Shown here piece by piece: positions 36,580 to 45,263 of a stretch of 64,000 nt of DNA. The first letter of the stretch is position 1. Each line of letters opens with the position of its first letter. The notes under the pieces were generated by a model that did no database searches, was not told the DNA's origin, and saw only the letters and a program-made list of their open reading frames with translations. Origin of the DNA: Planotetraspora sp. A-T 1434 (GTDB lineage Bacteria; Actinomycetota; Actinomycetes; Streptosporangiales; Streptosporangiaceae). The stretch is from NCBI RefSeq assembly GCF_025420585.1, contig NZ_JAOEGB010000007.1, positions 124,001 to 188,000 on the forward strand, written 5' to 3'. A program made the position numbers and the translations under genes.

Positions 36580-36609
36580 AGCCGTACCTCACAGCCGTGC
36601 GGTACGGCT
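36580..36609 (+). terminator. Candidate hairpin after mdh
   Basis: AGCCGTACC (36580-36588) and GGTACGGCT (36601-36609) pair perfectly around a 12-base loop and are followed by a short T run. The arm sequence itself is also repeated in tandem just upstream. Confidence 0.55.
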
Positions 36610-36630
36610 TTCGCTGGGCAGATAACCGCC

Positions 36631-37998
36631 ATGACCGAATACGACACAGAGTTTGACATCGTGGTCCTAGGCATGGGACCCGGCGGCGAGGACGTGTCGG
36701 GACGGCTCGCGGAGGCGGGCCTCAGCGTGGCTGGAGTGGAAGCGGGCCTGGTCGGCGGCGAATGCGCCTACTGGGCCTGCGTGCCGTCCAAGATGATGAT
36801 CCGCGCGTCCGGCCTGCTCGCCGAGGGACGGCGGATCAGCGGCATGGCGGGCTCGGCCGACGTTCGTCCCGACTGGGCGCCGGTGGCGCGCAGGATCAGG
36901 GACGAGGCCACCGACGACTGGAGCGACAAGGTCCCGGCGGAGCGCTTCGAGAGCAAGGGCGGCGACCTCGTCCGCGGTCACGGACGGATCACCGGGCCCA
37001 GAGAGGTCACCGTCGGCGGCCGGGTGCTGCGCGCCCGGCGCGGCATCGTCATCGCCACCGGCACCGAGCCCGCCATCCCTCCCATCGAGGGGCTTAACGG
37101 CACGCCGTACTGGACGAACCGGGAGGCGGTCGCCGCCGAGGAGGCGCCGGAGTCGCTGATCGTCCTCGGCGGTGGCTCGGTCGGCTCCGAGCTGGCCCAG
37201 GTCTTCAGCCGCTTCGGCACGCGCGTCACGCTGGTGGAGGCGGCCGACCGGCTGCTGCCCCAGGAGGAGCCGGAGGCGGGCAGGCTGCTGGCCGACGTGT
37301 TCACCCGGGAGGGCATCGCCGTACGGACCGGGACCAAGGCCGAGAGGGTCGCGCACGACGGCGGGCGGTTCACGCTGACGCTGGAGGGCGGCGAGACGGT
37401 TCGCGGGACGAGGCTGCTCGTCGCCACCGGCCGCCGCACCGACCTGACGGCCATCGGCGCCGGGCAGGCCGGTCTCGACGAGTCGGCCGAGTTCGTCGAG
37501 GTGGACGAGCGGATGCGGGCCGCCGACGGGGTCTGGGCGGTGGGCGACGTGACCGGCCGGGCGGCGTTCACCCACGTCGCGGTCTACCAGGGCCGGATCG
37601 CCGCCAGGGACATCCTGGGCGAGGGCGGCCCGGCGGCCGACTACCGGGCCGTCCCGCGGGCCACGTTCACCGATCCCGAGGTGGCGTCGGTGGGCCTCAG
37701 CGAGCAGCAGGCCCGCGACGAGGGGCTCCAGGTGCGCGTCGGCTTAGCCGCCGTCGACGAGTCGGCCCGCGGCTGGATCCACAAGACCGGCAACGACGGC
37801 CTTCTCAAGCTGGTGGAGGACGCCGGGCGAGGCGTCCTGGTGGGTGCGACGAGCGCCGGGCCCGCCGGTGGCGAGGTCCTCGGCGCGCTGGTGGTGGCGG
37901 TGCACAACGAGGTGCCGACCGCGCGGCTCCGGCACATGATGTACGCCTATCCGACCTTTCACCGGGCGATCGAGGACGCCCTGGAAACCCTGGAGTAG
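36631..37998 (+). CDS. FAD-dependent pyridine nucleotide-disulfide oxidoreductase
   Basis: 455 residues. FAD site FDIVVLGMGPGGEDVSGRLAEAG; redox pair GGECAYWACVPSKMM (C-x4-C, with AYWA in place of the usual LNxG); NAD site LIVLGGGSVGSELAQVFSRFG; second FAD motif GVWAVGDVTGRA; C-terminal dimerisation domain with YPTFHRAIEDAL, where dihydrolipoamide dehydrogenases have the HPT-type segment. Relatives include mercuric reductases and LpdA-type quinone reductases; the substrate is open. Codon 372 is TTA (37744-37746). Confidence 0.88.
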   Translation: MTEYDTEFDIVVLGMGPGGEDVSGRLAEAGLSVAGVEAGLVGGECAYWACVPSKMMIRASGLLAEGRRISGMAGSADVRPDWAPVARRIRDEATDDWSDKVPAERFESKGGDLVRGHGRITGPREVTVGGRVLRARRGIVIATGTEPAIPPIEGLNGTPYWTNREAVAAEEAPESLIVLGGGSVGSELAQVFSRFGTRVTLVEAADRLLPQEEPEAGRLLADVFTREGIAVRTGTKAERVAHDGGRFTLTLEGGETVRGTRLLVATGRRTDLTAIGAGQAGLDESAEFVEVDERMRAADGVWAVGDVTGRAAFTHVAVYQGRIAARDILGEGGPAADYRAVPRATFTDPEVASVGLSEQQARDEGLQVRVGLAAVDESARGWIHKTGNDGLLKLVEDAGRGVLVGATSAGPAGGEVLGALVVAVHNEVPTARLRHMMYAYPTFHRAIEDALETLE

Positions 37999-38078
37999 CG
38001 CGCCGGCGATCTGATGCCGAGATGTGACCAACCTCATGTGCGGCAGCGGGGTCTCATTCATGGGAGAAGGAGATCGCC

Positions 38079-39152
38079 ATGAAGAAGACCACCCCGCCGG
38101 CCGCACGGGAGCAGGCCGGCCTCGCCCGGAAGGGACTGGCCGCGCTGACGCTTTCCGCGCTTGCCCTTTCCACGCTTGCCCTTTCCACGCTGCCCGTTTC
38201 CGCGCCGGCCCTCGCGGCCACCGCGACCCCCGCCCAGGCCGAGGCGAACGGCGGCCACTCCATTCGTTACGCGTCGGTGAAGGCCTGCAAGACCAGGGAC
38301 GGCGCGCAGTTCCCCTGCGGGCCGTGGCGGCTCGGCCTGCGCGGGGGCAGGCAGGTCGTGCTGAAGGACGCCCTGGTGTGGCCGCGCGCGAGCAACGGCA
38401 AGACCACCAAGAGCATGACCGCGCCGATGGCGGTGAGCGGTGACGGTGAGACCGTCGCCTACTTCCGCAAGTCGGACGGGCGGGTGGTCGTCCGCGAGCT
38501 CGGAGGCGCCGTCCACGTCATGCCGAAGATCGCGCTCCCCCGGGGCGTCGGCATGGAAGAGCTCGACCTGAAGCTCTCGCTGGACGGCGGGCACCTGGCC
38601 GTCGAGTACTACGACGAGGCCAACAGGCAGCCGACCCGCGTGTTCGACACCTCACATCCCGGCAAGCCCGGAGAGATCCCGGGGAACACGATCTTCCAGG
38701 GCTTCAGCGGCGACGGTCAGGCGGTCCTGGCCGGGGTGACGACCGACGACAACACCATCCAGCTCGTCACCTACGACACCGGCGGCAACGAGCTGAGCCG
38801 GGTGGAGCCGCCCCAGGTCGTCGCCAACAACGAGCCGCAAACCCTGTCCTCGGACGGCCGCACCGTCGCGTTCCTCACGGGCACCGGGCACAAGCCGGCG
38901 CTCAATCTCTACGACCTCGGCACCGACCAGATCGTACGGACCATCCGGTTCAAGCTCCCCCAAGAGAACCTTCCGTACATGCTCGACTGGACGGGTGATC
39001 ACCAGATCACCATGCACGTCACCGGCGCCGGCGACATGGCCGGGGCGCCCATGACGATCCTGGAGCTCGACACCGACACGGGGGCCGTCAAGGTCCGGGA
39101 CTCCTACAAGATGCCCAAGGACGCGTTCACCTTCATGGCCTGCGGAGGCTGA
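38079..39152 (+). CDS. Secreted beta-propeller-like protein
   Basis: 357 residues from ATG 38079 with GAAGGAG six bases upstream. A Sec signal peptide (K-K-T..., hydrophobic core LTLSALALSTLALSTLPVSAPALAA, cleavage after the second AxA) is followed by repeated blades with the motif SGDGETVAYFRK, SLDGGHLAVEYY, SGDGQAVLAG, SSDGRTVAFLTG, as in TolB/WD40-like propellers. Two cysteines near the mature N-terminus and one at the C-terminus may form a disulfide. Extracellular; function unknown. Confidence 0.78.
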   Translation: MKKTTPPAAREQAGLARKGLAALTLSALALSTLALSTLPVSAPALAATATPAQAEANGGHSIRYASVKACKTRDGAQFPCGPWRLGLRGGRQVVLKDALVWPRASNGKTTKSMTAPMAVSGDGETVAYFRKSDGRVVVRELGGAVHVMPKIALPRGVGMEELDLKLSLDGGHLAVEYYDEANRQPTRVFDTSHPGKPGEIPGNTIFQGFSGDGQAVLAGVTTDDNTIQLVTYDTGGNELSRVEPPQVVANNEPQTLSSDGRTVAFLTGTGHKPALNLYDLGTDQIVRTIRFKLPQENLPYMLDWTGDHQITMHVTGAGDMAGAPMTILELDTDTGAVKVRDSYKMPKDAFTFMACGG

Positions 39153-39848
39153 GCCGGCGGGGGCGGGGGCGGAGCCGGCGGGGGCGGAGCCGGTGGGGGC
39201 GGAGCCGGTGGGGGCGGAGAGGCTCATCGCGATCAGCGCGGCCACTTCTGAGACGACGGTGAGTCGCTGGGTCAGCCCGGCGGGCACCCACCCCGGGTCC
39301 AGGCCCAGCGCTCTGACGGCGTACGGCAGGACCACGAGGACGAGCGACCCGAGCGCGACGAGGCTGAGCGCACGGGCCGCCCTTGCGCCCCTTCCGCCGC
39401 TTCCGCGCCTTCCGCCCCCTCCGCCCCTTGCGGCCGTGATCCGGGAGAGGGTCAACCCCGCGACCGGAATGCTCAGGAAGGCAACGAACGCGGCATAACG
39501 ATGGATCCCGCCTGACATCGACAGCGACACCCCCGGCCTGTCCGTGGGGAACCCGGCGACCAGCAGCAGGCAGCAGCTCCACAGGGCCGCCAGCAGCGCG
39601 ACGCCGCGGTGCAGCCGTGCCAGCCGTACGGCGAGCACGGCCGAGCCGGACGCGAGAAGCACCAGCGAGACGGGCAGCAGCCAGCCATGCGGCGCGAAGG
39701 CATACTCGCTGATCATGTCCCGCAGCGGGTCGAGGCCGGACACCAGGTGCAGGAGCACCATCGCGGCCACACCCGTGCCGACGATCACGTACCCGGCCTG
39801 ATCCGCGCTGTCATGCCGCCCGGTGATATCGCTGAACCGCATCCCCAT
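38652..39848 (-). CDS. DUF998 membrane protein with repeat-extended antisense tail
   Basis: The recognisable DUF998 part is residues 1 to about 217 (39198-39848): six hydrophobic segments, with DPLRDMISEYAFAPHGWLLPVSLVLLA and GIHRYAAFVAFLSIPVAGLTLSRI. After that come T-G-S-A-P repeats and then about 167 residues read antisense to the secreted propeller gene, with no stop until 38652. The tail has no similarity to anything I know and probably is an accident. An in-frame ATG at 39842 is an alternative start. Confidence 0.6.
   Translation of the reverse strand: MGMRFSDITGRHDSADQAGYVIVGTGVAAMVLLHLVSGLDPLRDMISEYAFAPHGWLLPVSLVLLASGSAVLAVRLARLHRGVALLAALWSCCLLLVAGFPTDRPGVSLSMSGGIHRYAAFVAFLSIPVAGLTLSRITAARGGGGGRRGSGGRGARAARALSLVALGSLVLVVLPYAVRALGLDPGWVPAGLTQRLTVVSEVAALIAMSLSAPTGSAPTGSAPAGSAPAPAGSASAGHEGERVLGHLVGVPDLDGPRVGVELQDRHGRPGHVAGAGDVHGDLVITRPVEHVRKVLLGELEPDGPYDLVGAEVVEIERRLVPGAREERDGAAVRGQGLRLVVGDDLGRLHPAQLVAAGVVGDELDGVVVGRHPGQDRLTVAAEALEDRVPRDLSGLAGM
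39150..39215. repeat. 15-bp tandem repeat at the converging gene ends
   Basis: Units TGAGCCGGCGGGGGC, then GGAGCCGGCGGGGGC and two GGAGCCGGTGGGGGC. The first unit starts with the stop codon of the propeller gene. Read from the other side they encode (A-P-T-G-S) repeats. Confidence 0.88.
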
Positions 39849-39987
39849 GGCTCATCACTGTGGCCATGGGCCTTCGACCGGCCCATCGGAGATCGGCCCG
39901 ACCCGGCCCTGAGGCGCCCCCTAGGCGCGTTGGGGTCCGTACGGCGCCGGCCCCTGGGGATCAGCGACGTGACCAGCGCGAACGATC

Positions 39988-41676
39988 TCAGGAGGCGTCG
40001 GCGGAGTCGGCCGGGGCGGTCTCGGGAGTGGAGACGCGGAACCAGCGGCAGCCGTACCGGCCCAGCTCGAACTCCGCGCGGCCGTCGTCGGAGATCTCGA
40101 TCGTGCCGTCCACGAGCAGGTCGGTGAGGACCTTGGACGAGTCGACGCCGTCGAGCGTGATCTCGACCTTGGTCTCGGCGTCGCTGAAGTTGTGCACGGC
40201 CACGACGGTCTCGCCGTCCGCGTCGGCCCGGTGGGCGAGCACCGGATCGGCCCCGGAGTCCAGCACGGCGGACTCGCCCCACGCCAGCTCGGGACACTCG
40301 CGGTAGAGCCGGATGAGCCGGGTGATCCAGAGCAGCAACGAGTCGGGATCCCGCTGCTGGGCGCTGACATTGACCTCCTCAGGGCCGTAGTCCCCCTTGG
40401 GCATGCCATTCTGGATTTTGGAGGGGTCGGCCGTGGTGAACCCGCCGTTGCGGTTCGGGGTCCACTGCATGGGCGTGCGGACGGCCTGGCGGCCCTCCAG
40501 CTCCAGGTTCTCCCCCATGCCGATCTCCTCGCCGTAGAAGAGGACCGGAGTGCCCGGCAAGGAGAACAGCAGGCTGTAGACCATCTTGATCCGGTCCATG
40601 TCGCCGCCGAGCATCGTGGGGAGACGGCGGCGCAGGCCCCGGCCGTAGAGCTGCATGTCCTTGTCCGGGCCGAAGGCGGCGAAGACCTCCTGACGCTCGG
40701 AGTCGCTGAGCTTGTCCAGCGTGAGCTCGTCGTGGTTGCGGACGAACGTCGCCCAGTGGCTGTCCTTGGGCGGCCGGGGCCGCTCCCGCATCGCGTCGGC
40801 GAGGGGCCTGGCGTCCTGGCGGGCCAGCGAGAGGTAGGTCCGCTGCATGCCGATGAAGTCGAAGCACATCGTGATCTCGTTGCCGAGGGAGCTGCCGAAA
40901 TACTTGACCAGGTCGTCGTAGGGCAGGTTCACCTCACCGAGGAGCGCGGCGCTGCCGTCCCTGCGATTCATGAAGGCCCTCAGATCGGCGAAGAACTCGT
41001 GCGGATCGGGCAACTTGTCACTGTCGGTGTCGGTGACCTGCTCGACGAGGAACGGCACGGCGTCGACGCGGAAGCCGGAGAGCCCCAGCTCCATCCAGAA
41101 CCCGAGGATCCGGGCGATCTCGTCCCGCACCTCGGGATTGGCCGTGTTCAGGTCAGGCTGAAACCGGTAAAACCGGTGGAAATAATACTGTCTGGTCTTC
41201 TCGTCGTACTCCCACAGGCTGTTCTCCTTGTCGGGGAAAACGATGCCCTTGGGGTCGTCGGGCTCGGGCTTGTCCGACCAGATGTACCAGTCGCGGTAGC
41301 GGGAGTCCCTGCTGGAGCGGGCGTCCTTGAACCAGGGGTGCTCGTCGGAGGTGTGGTTGACGACAAGGTCGGCGATCACCCGGATGCCGCGGTCCCTCGC
41401 CACCCGCATGAACTCGACGAAGTCCCCGAGCGTGCCGAGGCGGGGGTCCACGCTGTAGAAATCGGTGATGTCGTAGCCGTCGTCGCGGTCGGGCGTCGGG
41501 AAGAACGGCATCAGCCAGATGCAGGTCACACCCAGTCTGTCGAGATGGTCGATGTGCTGGATGGCTCCCCGGAAGTCGCCGATCCCGTCGCCGTCGCCGT
41601 CGGCGTACGTCTCGATGTCCAGGCAGTAGACGACCGCGTTCTTCCACCACAGGTCCGACGTCATGCTCAGTCTCAT
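39988..41676 (-). CDS. GH13 alpha-amylase family, trehalose synthase-like
   Basis: 562 residues from ATG 41676 (GGAAGGG just upstream); ATG 41664 is the alternative. (beta/alpha)8 signatures: GDGIGDFRGAIQHIDHLDRLGV, VIADLVVNHTSDEHPWF, GFRVDAVPFLVEQ (nucleophile Asp), LLGEVNLPYDDL (acid Glu) and FVRNHDELTLD (third Asp). The first two strands and the short C-terminal domain resemble TreS-type enzymes that isomerise maltose and trehalose, but substrate specificity is not certain. Single gene, minus strand, downstream of the cold-shock gene. Confidence 0.85.
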   Translation of the reverse strand: MRLSMTSDLWWKNAVVYCLDIETYADGDGDGIGDFRGAIQHIDHLDRLGVTCIWLMPFFPTPDRDDGYDITDFYSVDPRLGTLGDFVEFMRVARDRGIRVIADLVVNHTSDEHPWFKDARSSRDSRYRDWYIWSDKPEPDDPKGIVFPDKENSLWEYDEKTRQYYFHRFYRFQPDLNTANPEVRDEIARILGFWMELGLSGFRVDAVPFLVEQVTDTDSDKLPDPHEFFADLRAFMNRRDGSAALLGEVNLPYDDLVKYFGSSLGNEITMCFDFIGMQRTYLSLARQDARPLADAMRERPRPPKDSHWATFVRNHDELTLDKLSDSERQEVFAAFGPDKDMQLYGRGLRRRLPTMLGGDMDRIKMVYSLLFSLPGTPVLFYGEEIGMGENLELEGRQAVRTPMQWTPNRNGGFTTADPSKIQNGMPKGDYGPEEVNVSAQQRDPDSLLLWITRLIRLYRECPELAWGESAVLDSGADPVLAHRADADGETVVAVHNFSDAETKVEITLDGVDSSKVLTDLLVDGTIEISDDGRAEFELGRYGCRWFRVSTPETAPADSADAS

Positions 41677-41712
41677 GGCCCTTCCGGCTGCCCGGCAAAG
41701 GCCCGGCAAAAC

Positions 41713-41751
41713 ATCCGGGCCCGCGCCGCCGGAGCGGACGCGGGCCCGGAT
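41713..41751 (-). terminator. Hairpin terminator after the cold-shock gene
   Basis: ATCCGGGCCCGCG (41713-41725) and CGCGGGCCCGGAT (41739-41751) are perfect 13-bp complements with a 13-base loop. On the minus strand a GTTTTGC run follows. It separates the csp transcript from the GH13 gene. Confidence 0.85.
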
Positions 41752-41835
41752 CTCGAACCGTTGAGCTGTTTTGACGAACCCTGCGAGCCGTCCGGGAACA
41801 GCGCCCCCGGGGCTCGTAGAGCTATGTTTCAGAGC

Positions 41836-42039
41836 TTAGAGCGGCGTGACCTGCTCGGCCTGCGGACCCTTGTTGCCCTGGACGGTCACGTAGCTGACGC
41901 GCTGGTTCTCGTCCAGGCTGCGGTAACCACTCGAGGTGATCGCCGAGTAGTGAACGAACACGTCAGGGGTACCGTCGTCCGGAGCGATGAACCCGAAGCC
42001 CTTTTCGGCGTTGAACCACTTGACGGTGCCTTCAGACAA
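41836..42039 (-). CDS. Cold-shock protein
   Basis: 67 residues beginning at an unusual TTG (42039) with AAGGAGA five bases upstream; no ATG fits. The translation [19 protein letters not shown] and DVFVHYSAI carries the RNP1/RNP2 nucleic-acid binding motifs of the CspA family. It acts as an RNA chaperone. The upstream region 42040-42252 is comparatively AT-rich and contains two inverted repeats, consistent with a long regulatory leader. Confidence 0.95.
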   Translation of the reverse strand: MSEGTVKWFNAEKGFGFIAPDDGTPDVFVHYSAITSSGYRSLDENQRVSYVTVQGNKGPQAEQVTPL

Positions 42040-42151
42040 CTGCTTCTCCTTTTCGGGAGCCTCACCGCGTCACCAGGTCGATGACACGGGGCTGCTAGCG
42101 GACCCTACCCTGCATCCGCGAAAAACGCTGGAAAAGCAAGCACGCCCGCTG

Positions 42152-42194
42152 TCGGGAAATTCCCGAGTGCGCTTTTTGGAAAGAACACGTTCTT
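42152..42194. promoter_or_regulatory. Two inverted repeats upstream of the cold-shock gene
   Basis: TCGGGAA-A-TTCCCGA (42152-42166) and AAGAAC-AC-GTTCTT (42181-42194) lie 113-155 bp upstream of the csp start. They could be operators or elements of the mRNA leader. Confidence 0.45.
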
Positions 42195-42252
42195 GGAAAC
42201 CACCACTGCAACACCAGCAGCCTATACGCAGCCTACCCACATCTCCAAACAC

Positions 42253-43203
42253 CTAAGCAGGCGCGGCCATATACCAGCGGGCATGGCCGTCGCCGCGGGT
42301 CAGCGAGTCGAGCCTGCGCGGCAACTCCTGCCGGGAGAACGGGTCGCCCAGCGCGTTGCGGATGTGGATCCCCACGGCGTACATGTCCCTGACCTCCATC
42401 AGCGTACTGTAGCCGGGCCATAGTCGCAGGTCAGAGCCGTATGCGTGGGCGAAGTCGTCCACGTCGGCGGCGGACAGGCCGAACCGGCGCTGCCCGTGGT
42501 AGGTGTGCACGAGGTCCCACTCCCGGGGCCCGACGGCGACGCCGTCCCAGTCGCACAGCACGACGTGGCCGTCCTGACAGCGCAGCAGGTTGTCGATCCA
42601 CGCGTCGCCGTGCAGAAGGACGGCAGGGCCCGTCTCCAGGCCCTGCCAGCGGCCGGTGAGCTCCTCGATGCGGTCGCTCAGCCAGGCCCGCTGTCCGGCG
42701 GTGAGCACCTCGGCGCGGTGCTCCACGGCGTGCCGCACCTCGGCCAGCGGGTCGGTGAGCCGCCGCAGCGCCATGGGCGGCACCGGCAGCCGGTGCAGGT
42801 TGCGCAGCACCCGGCCCAGCTCGCTCGTGGTCGGACGGCCCCTCGACCGGACATACCTCCAGAACGTGACCGCCCGCCCGCCGTACACGATCGGCTGGCC
42901 GGGGATCTCGTCCACCGGCCGCACGGCCGGGAAGCCCCGGTCGGCGAGCCAGCGGGCCACCGCCAGCACGACCGGCAGCCGGGTCAGCGCGTCGGGGGCG
43001 GTCGCGATCCGCACGACCATGTCACCCAAGTCGCCCAAGTCGCCCGTGCCACCTGTGCCGCCCGTGCCGCCGCGGAGCCTGAACACCGCGTTGCTGCGCA
43101 GCCGCAGGAGCTGCGCGCCCGTGGCGTCGACCCCCAGTTGCCCGCAGACATCGCGGAGGAGCCCGAACGCCTCGTCGGCCAGCGGCCGGACTATGGTCCT
43201 CAC
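42253..43203 (-). CDS. APH-type (aminoglycoside phosphotransferase fold) kinase
   Basis: 316 residues from GTG 43203, overlapping the regulator stop (GTGA). N-terminal lobe LLRLRSNAVFRLRGG, with a tandem repeat G-G-T-G-G-T and D-L-G-D-L-G inserted at about residues 45-61. The catalytic loop is VLLHGDAWIDNLLR (HGDxxxxN) and the metal site LCDWDGVAVGPREWDLVHT (DWxG). The fold includes antibiotic, choline and homoserine kinases; the substrate is unknown. Always coupled to the HTH/TPR gene just upstream here. Confidence 0.85.
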   Translation of the reverse strand: MRTIVRPLADEAFGLLRDVCGQLGVDATGAQLLRLRSNAVFRLRGGTGGTGGTGDLGDLGDMVVRIATAPDALTRLPVVLAVARWLADRGFPAVRPVDEIPGQPIVYGGRAVTFWRYVRSRGRPTTSELGRVLRNLHRLPVPPMALRRLTDPLAEVRHAVEHRAEVLTAGQRAWLSDRIEELTGRWQGLETGPAVLLHGDAWIDNLLRCQDGHVVLCDWDGVAVGPREWDLVHTYHGQRRFGLSAADVDDFAHAYGSDLRLWPGYSTLMEVRDMYAVGIHIRNALGDPFSRQELPRRLDSLTRGDGHARWYMAAPA

Positions 43204-44693
43204 GCGCGGCTCAGACCGGTCTCAGAAGTCGGCAGGAGACCGTCCGAACGCAGCAGGCCGTCCAGGGCCAGCCGTGGCGACGACTCCGCCAGCACCTGCC
43301 GCAGATGCCGCACGGCGGGCAGCCGCGGGTCCGCGTCGGCCAGCAGCGCCCTGGCCCGGGTGACCACGATCGAGGTGCGGTGCTCGGCCGGCACCTGCCG
43401 CAGCGCCTCGGCGGCGATCCGGCAGGCCTCCTCGTGGTCCCCCTGCCTCGCCAGGTGACTGGCCTGGTCGAGCAGGATCAGGGCGGGGTCGATCGTGTGG
43501 AAGCCGGGCGGGAACGCGTCGAGGCCGTTGATCTGCTCGGCGTCGCCCAGCTCGATCAGCGTCCCGGTCCGGTAGAACATCATCCTTTTCTCGGTGAAGA
43601 CGAAGGCCAGGTCGTCCTGGCTCATGCCGCGCATGCGGGCGAAGATCTGCTCGGCCTCCGCGAGGGCGATCCTGGCCGCCTTGCCGTCCCCCATCCGGGC
43701 CAGCGCCCGCGCCTCGGCCGCCGCCGCGAGGGCCGCCGGGGAGCTCGGGGCCGACCCGGCCAGCATCCGGGCCTCCCGTGCCAGCCGTACGGTCTCGTTG
43801 AGGTCGCCGTAGTAGTAGAGCAGCATCGTCTGCTGCGCCCGGACGAGGGCGCGCAGGCGGAGGTCGCCGACGTCGTCGGAGGCGGCGCGGGCCGTGCCGT
43901 ACCACGCGTGGGCCTGCCGCGTGTCGCCCAGCTTCATCAGCGCGTCGGCGGACAGCAGGGCGAGCATGGTCGTGGCCGTGAGGAGGCGGCGCTGGACCGA
44001 GGACGGCTGGCGGGCCCCGCTCAGCTTCCGCACGTCGGAGAGCTCCAGCATGACCCGGCACAGCATCGGCATCGGCGGTGTGGTCATGTACTCCCGGCGG
44101 TAACGGAGGACCTGCTCGTCCAGCCGGTCGAGCTGGTCCTCGGTCACCGTGCCCGCCGCGAGGGTCCGGTCGAGATCGTGCCGGGTGCCCTCGACCTCGG
44201 CGAAGAACCGGCCGTTCGGCGTTCCGAGAAGCATGGCCTGGTGGAAGAGCGCCCTGCGCTCGGTGTCGTCGCCGCCCGCGTCGTCGAGGTGGACGGGCTC
44301 CTCGGACTGGCCGGGGCCGACCACGACGACCTTCTGGCCGCCCGAGTCCTCGCAGTAGTCCGCGGCGAGGCCGAGCCGTACGGCGTTGGCCCTGTAGAGC
44401 CGCGCGAGCAGGTCGATGGTCTGGGGGCGGGGGCGCGCCCGGTTGTTCTCCCAGGCGTTCAGGAGGTCGATGCTGGCACGGGGCAGGCCGAGGGACTGCC
44501 GCTCACACAGTGACTCCAGCTCCTCGATCGCCTGCCTGGCCGACCAGCCGCGGCCGAGCCGATGGGCCTTGAGCATGCTCACACCGCAACATCCGTGGAT
44601 CGCCTGGACCGTCTGCCAGAGCGTCCACTGCCGGGCTTCGGCCTGCTCACGCCAGCGACGAGCGCATGCGGGTGAATGTTCTCCACGGGCCAT
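43200..44693 (-). CDS. XRE/TPR-type transcriptional regulator
   Basis: 497 residues from ATG 44693, with GGAGGGG upstream. The N-terminus holds a helix-turn-helix of the Xre type (GRGWSARQAIEELESLCERQSLGLPRASIDLLNAWENNRARPRPQTIDLLARLY; key residues W.N.RARP). The rest is helical with TPR-like repeats (LLTATTMLALLSADALMKLGDTRQAHAWY, LALAEAEQIF). It probably senses a ligand or peptide through the TPR part and controls the APH kinase in the same operon. Confidence 0.82.
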   Translation of the reverse strand: MARGEHSPACARRWREQAEARQWTLWQTVQAIHGCCGVSMLKAHRLGRGWSARQAIEELESLCERQSLGLPRASIDLLNAWENNRARPRPQTIDLLARLYRANAVRLGLAADYCEDSGGQKVVVVGPGQSEEPVHLDDAGGDDTERRALFHQAMLLGTPNGRFFAEVEGTRHDLDRTLAAGTVTEDQLDRLDEQVLRYRREYMTTPPMPMLCRVMLELSDVRKLSGARQPSSVQRRLLTATTMLALLSADALMKLGDTRQAHAWYGTARAASDDVGDLRLRALVRAQQTMLLYYYGDLNETVRLAREARMLAGSAPSSPAALAAAAEARALARMGDGKAARIALAEAEQIFARMRGMSQDDLAFVFTEKRMMFYRTGTLIELGDAEQINGLDAFPPGFHTIDPALILLDQASHLARQGDHEEACRIAAEALRQVPAEHRTSIVVTRARALLADADPRLPAVRHLRQVLAESSPRLALDGLLRSDGLLPTSETGLSRA

Positions 44694-44946
44694 GTACGTG
44701 CCCCTCCGCAGTTGGAGTGTCGCAGTTACGGATATTTCCCCAACGTAAACCCGCATGTACCGAACCACCCCGCACCGTTATGCGTTCGTGGCCCGGGACC
44801 CGAGGCTGTTCCACGGAATACCCACGAGTTCCCTGGTTATTGCACGGTTTCGCGGAATCGCCGCGATTGCCGGTAGGACAGCACGGGTTCACCCTTTCCG
44901 GTGTTAGGTCCCAACTGATGGGCCACAACGTCCCCCGGAGGCCACC

Positions 44947-45231
44947 ATGACGGCAGATCGCAGCGAGGCGATGGACCATCTCGAGCGGCTCGCCGCTCAA
45001 CTGGAGGCCCACTCCTTCCAGGTGCGCCTGTCAGCGCCCGCCGGGCTCTACCCGCGCCTGCGCGTGGTCAACCCCATGGCCCCCGCCATGGCGGAGGACG
45101 TCCTGGCGTCGAACGCCAACGACGGCGAGTGGTGGTACTGGCTGTCGTGGGCGGGCCGCATCGGGCACGCCTCCGACGTCGTCACCGCCGCCGAGCGGAT
45201 CGCCAGCGTCCTCCACGTCATCCGCAGGTAG
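44947..45231 (+). CDS. Hypothetical protein, 94 residues
   Basis: Begins at ATG 44947 after a GGAGG ten bases upstream, in the divergent region facing the regulator gene. The product has an N-terminal helix (RSEAMDHLERLAAQLEAHSF) and a central NDGEWWYWLSWAGRIGHASD. I do not recognise the family. Similar-size genes sit opposite XRE/TPR regulators in other actinomycetes, so a shared regulatory context is likely but not shown. The stop is repeated at 45228-45255 (three TAG-containing units). Confidence 0.7.
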   Translation: MTADRSEAMDHLERLAAQLEAHSFQVRLSAPAGLYPRLRVVNPMAPAMAEDVLASNANDGEWWYWLSWAGRIGHASDVVTAAERIASVLHVIRR

Positions 45232-45263
45232 CACCGGGTAGCGCCATGTAGCGTCAGGGCCCG

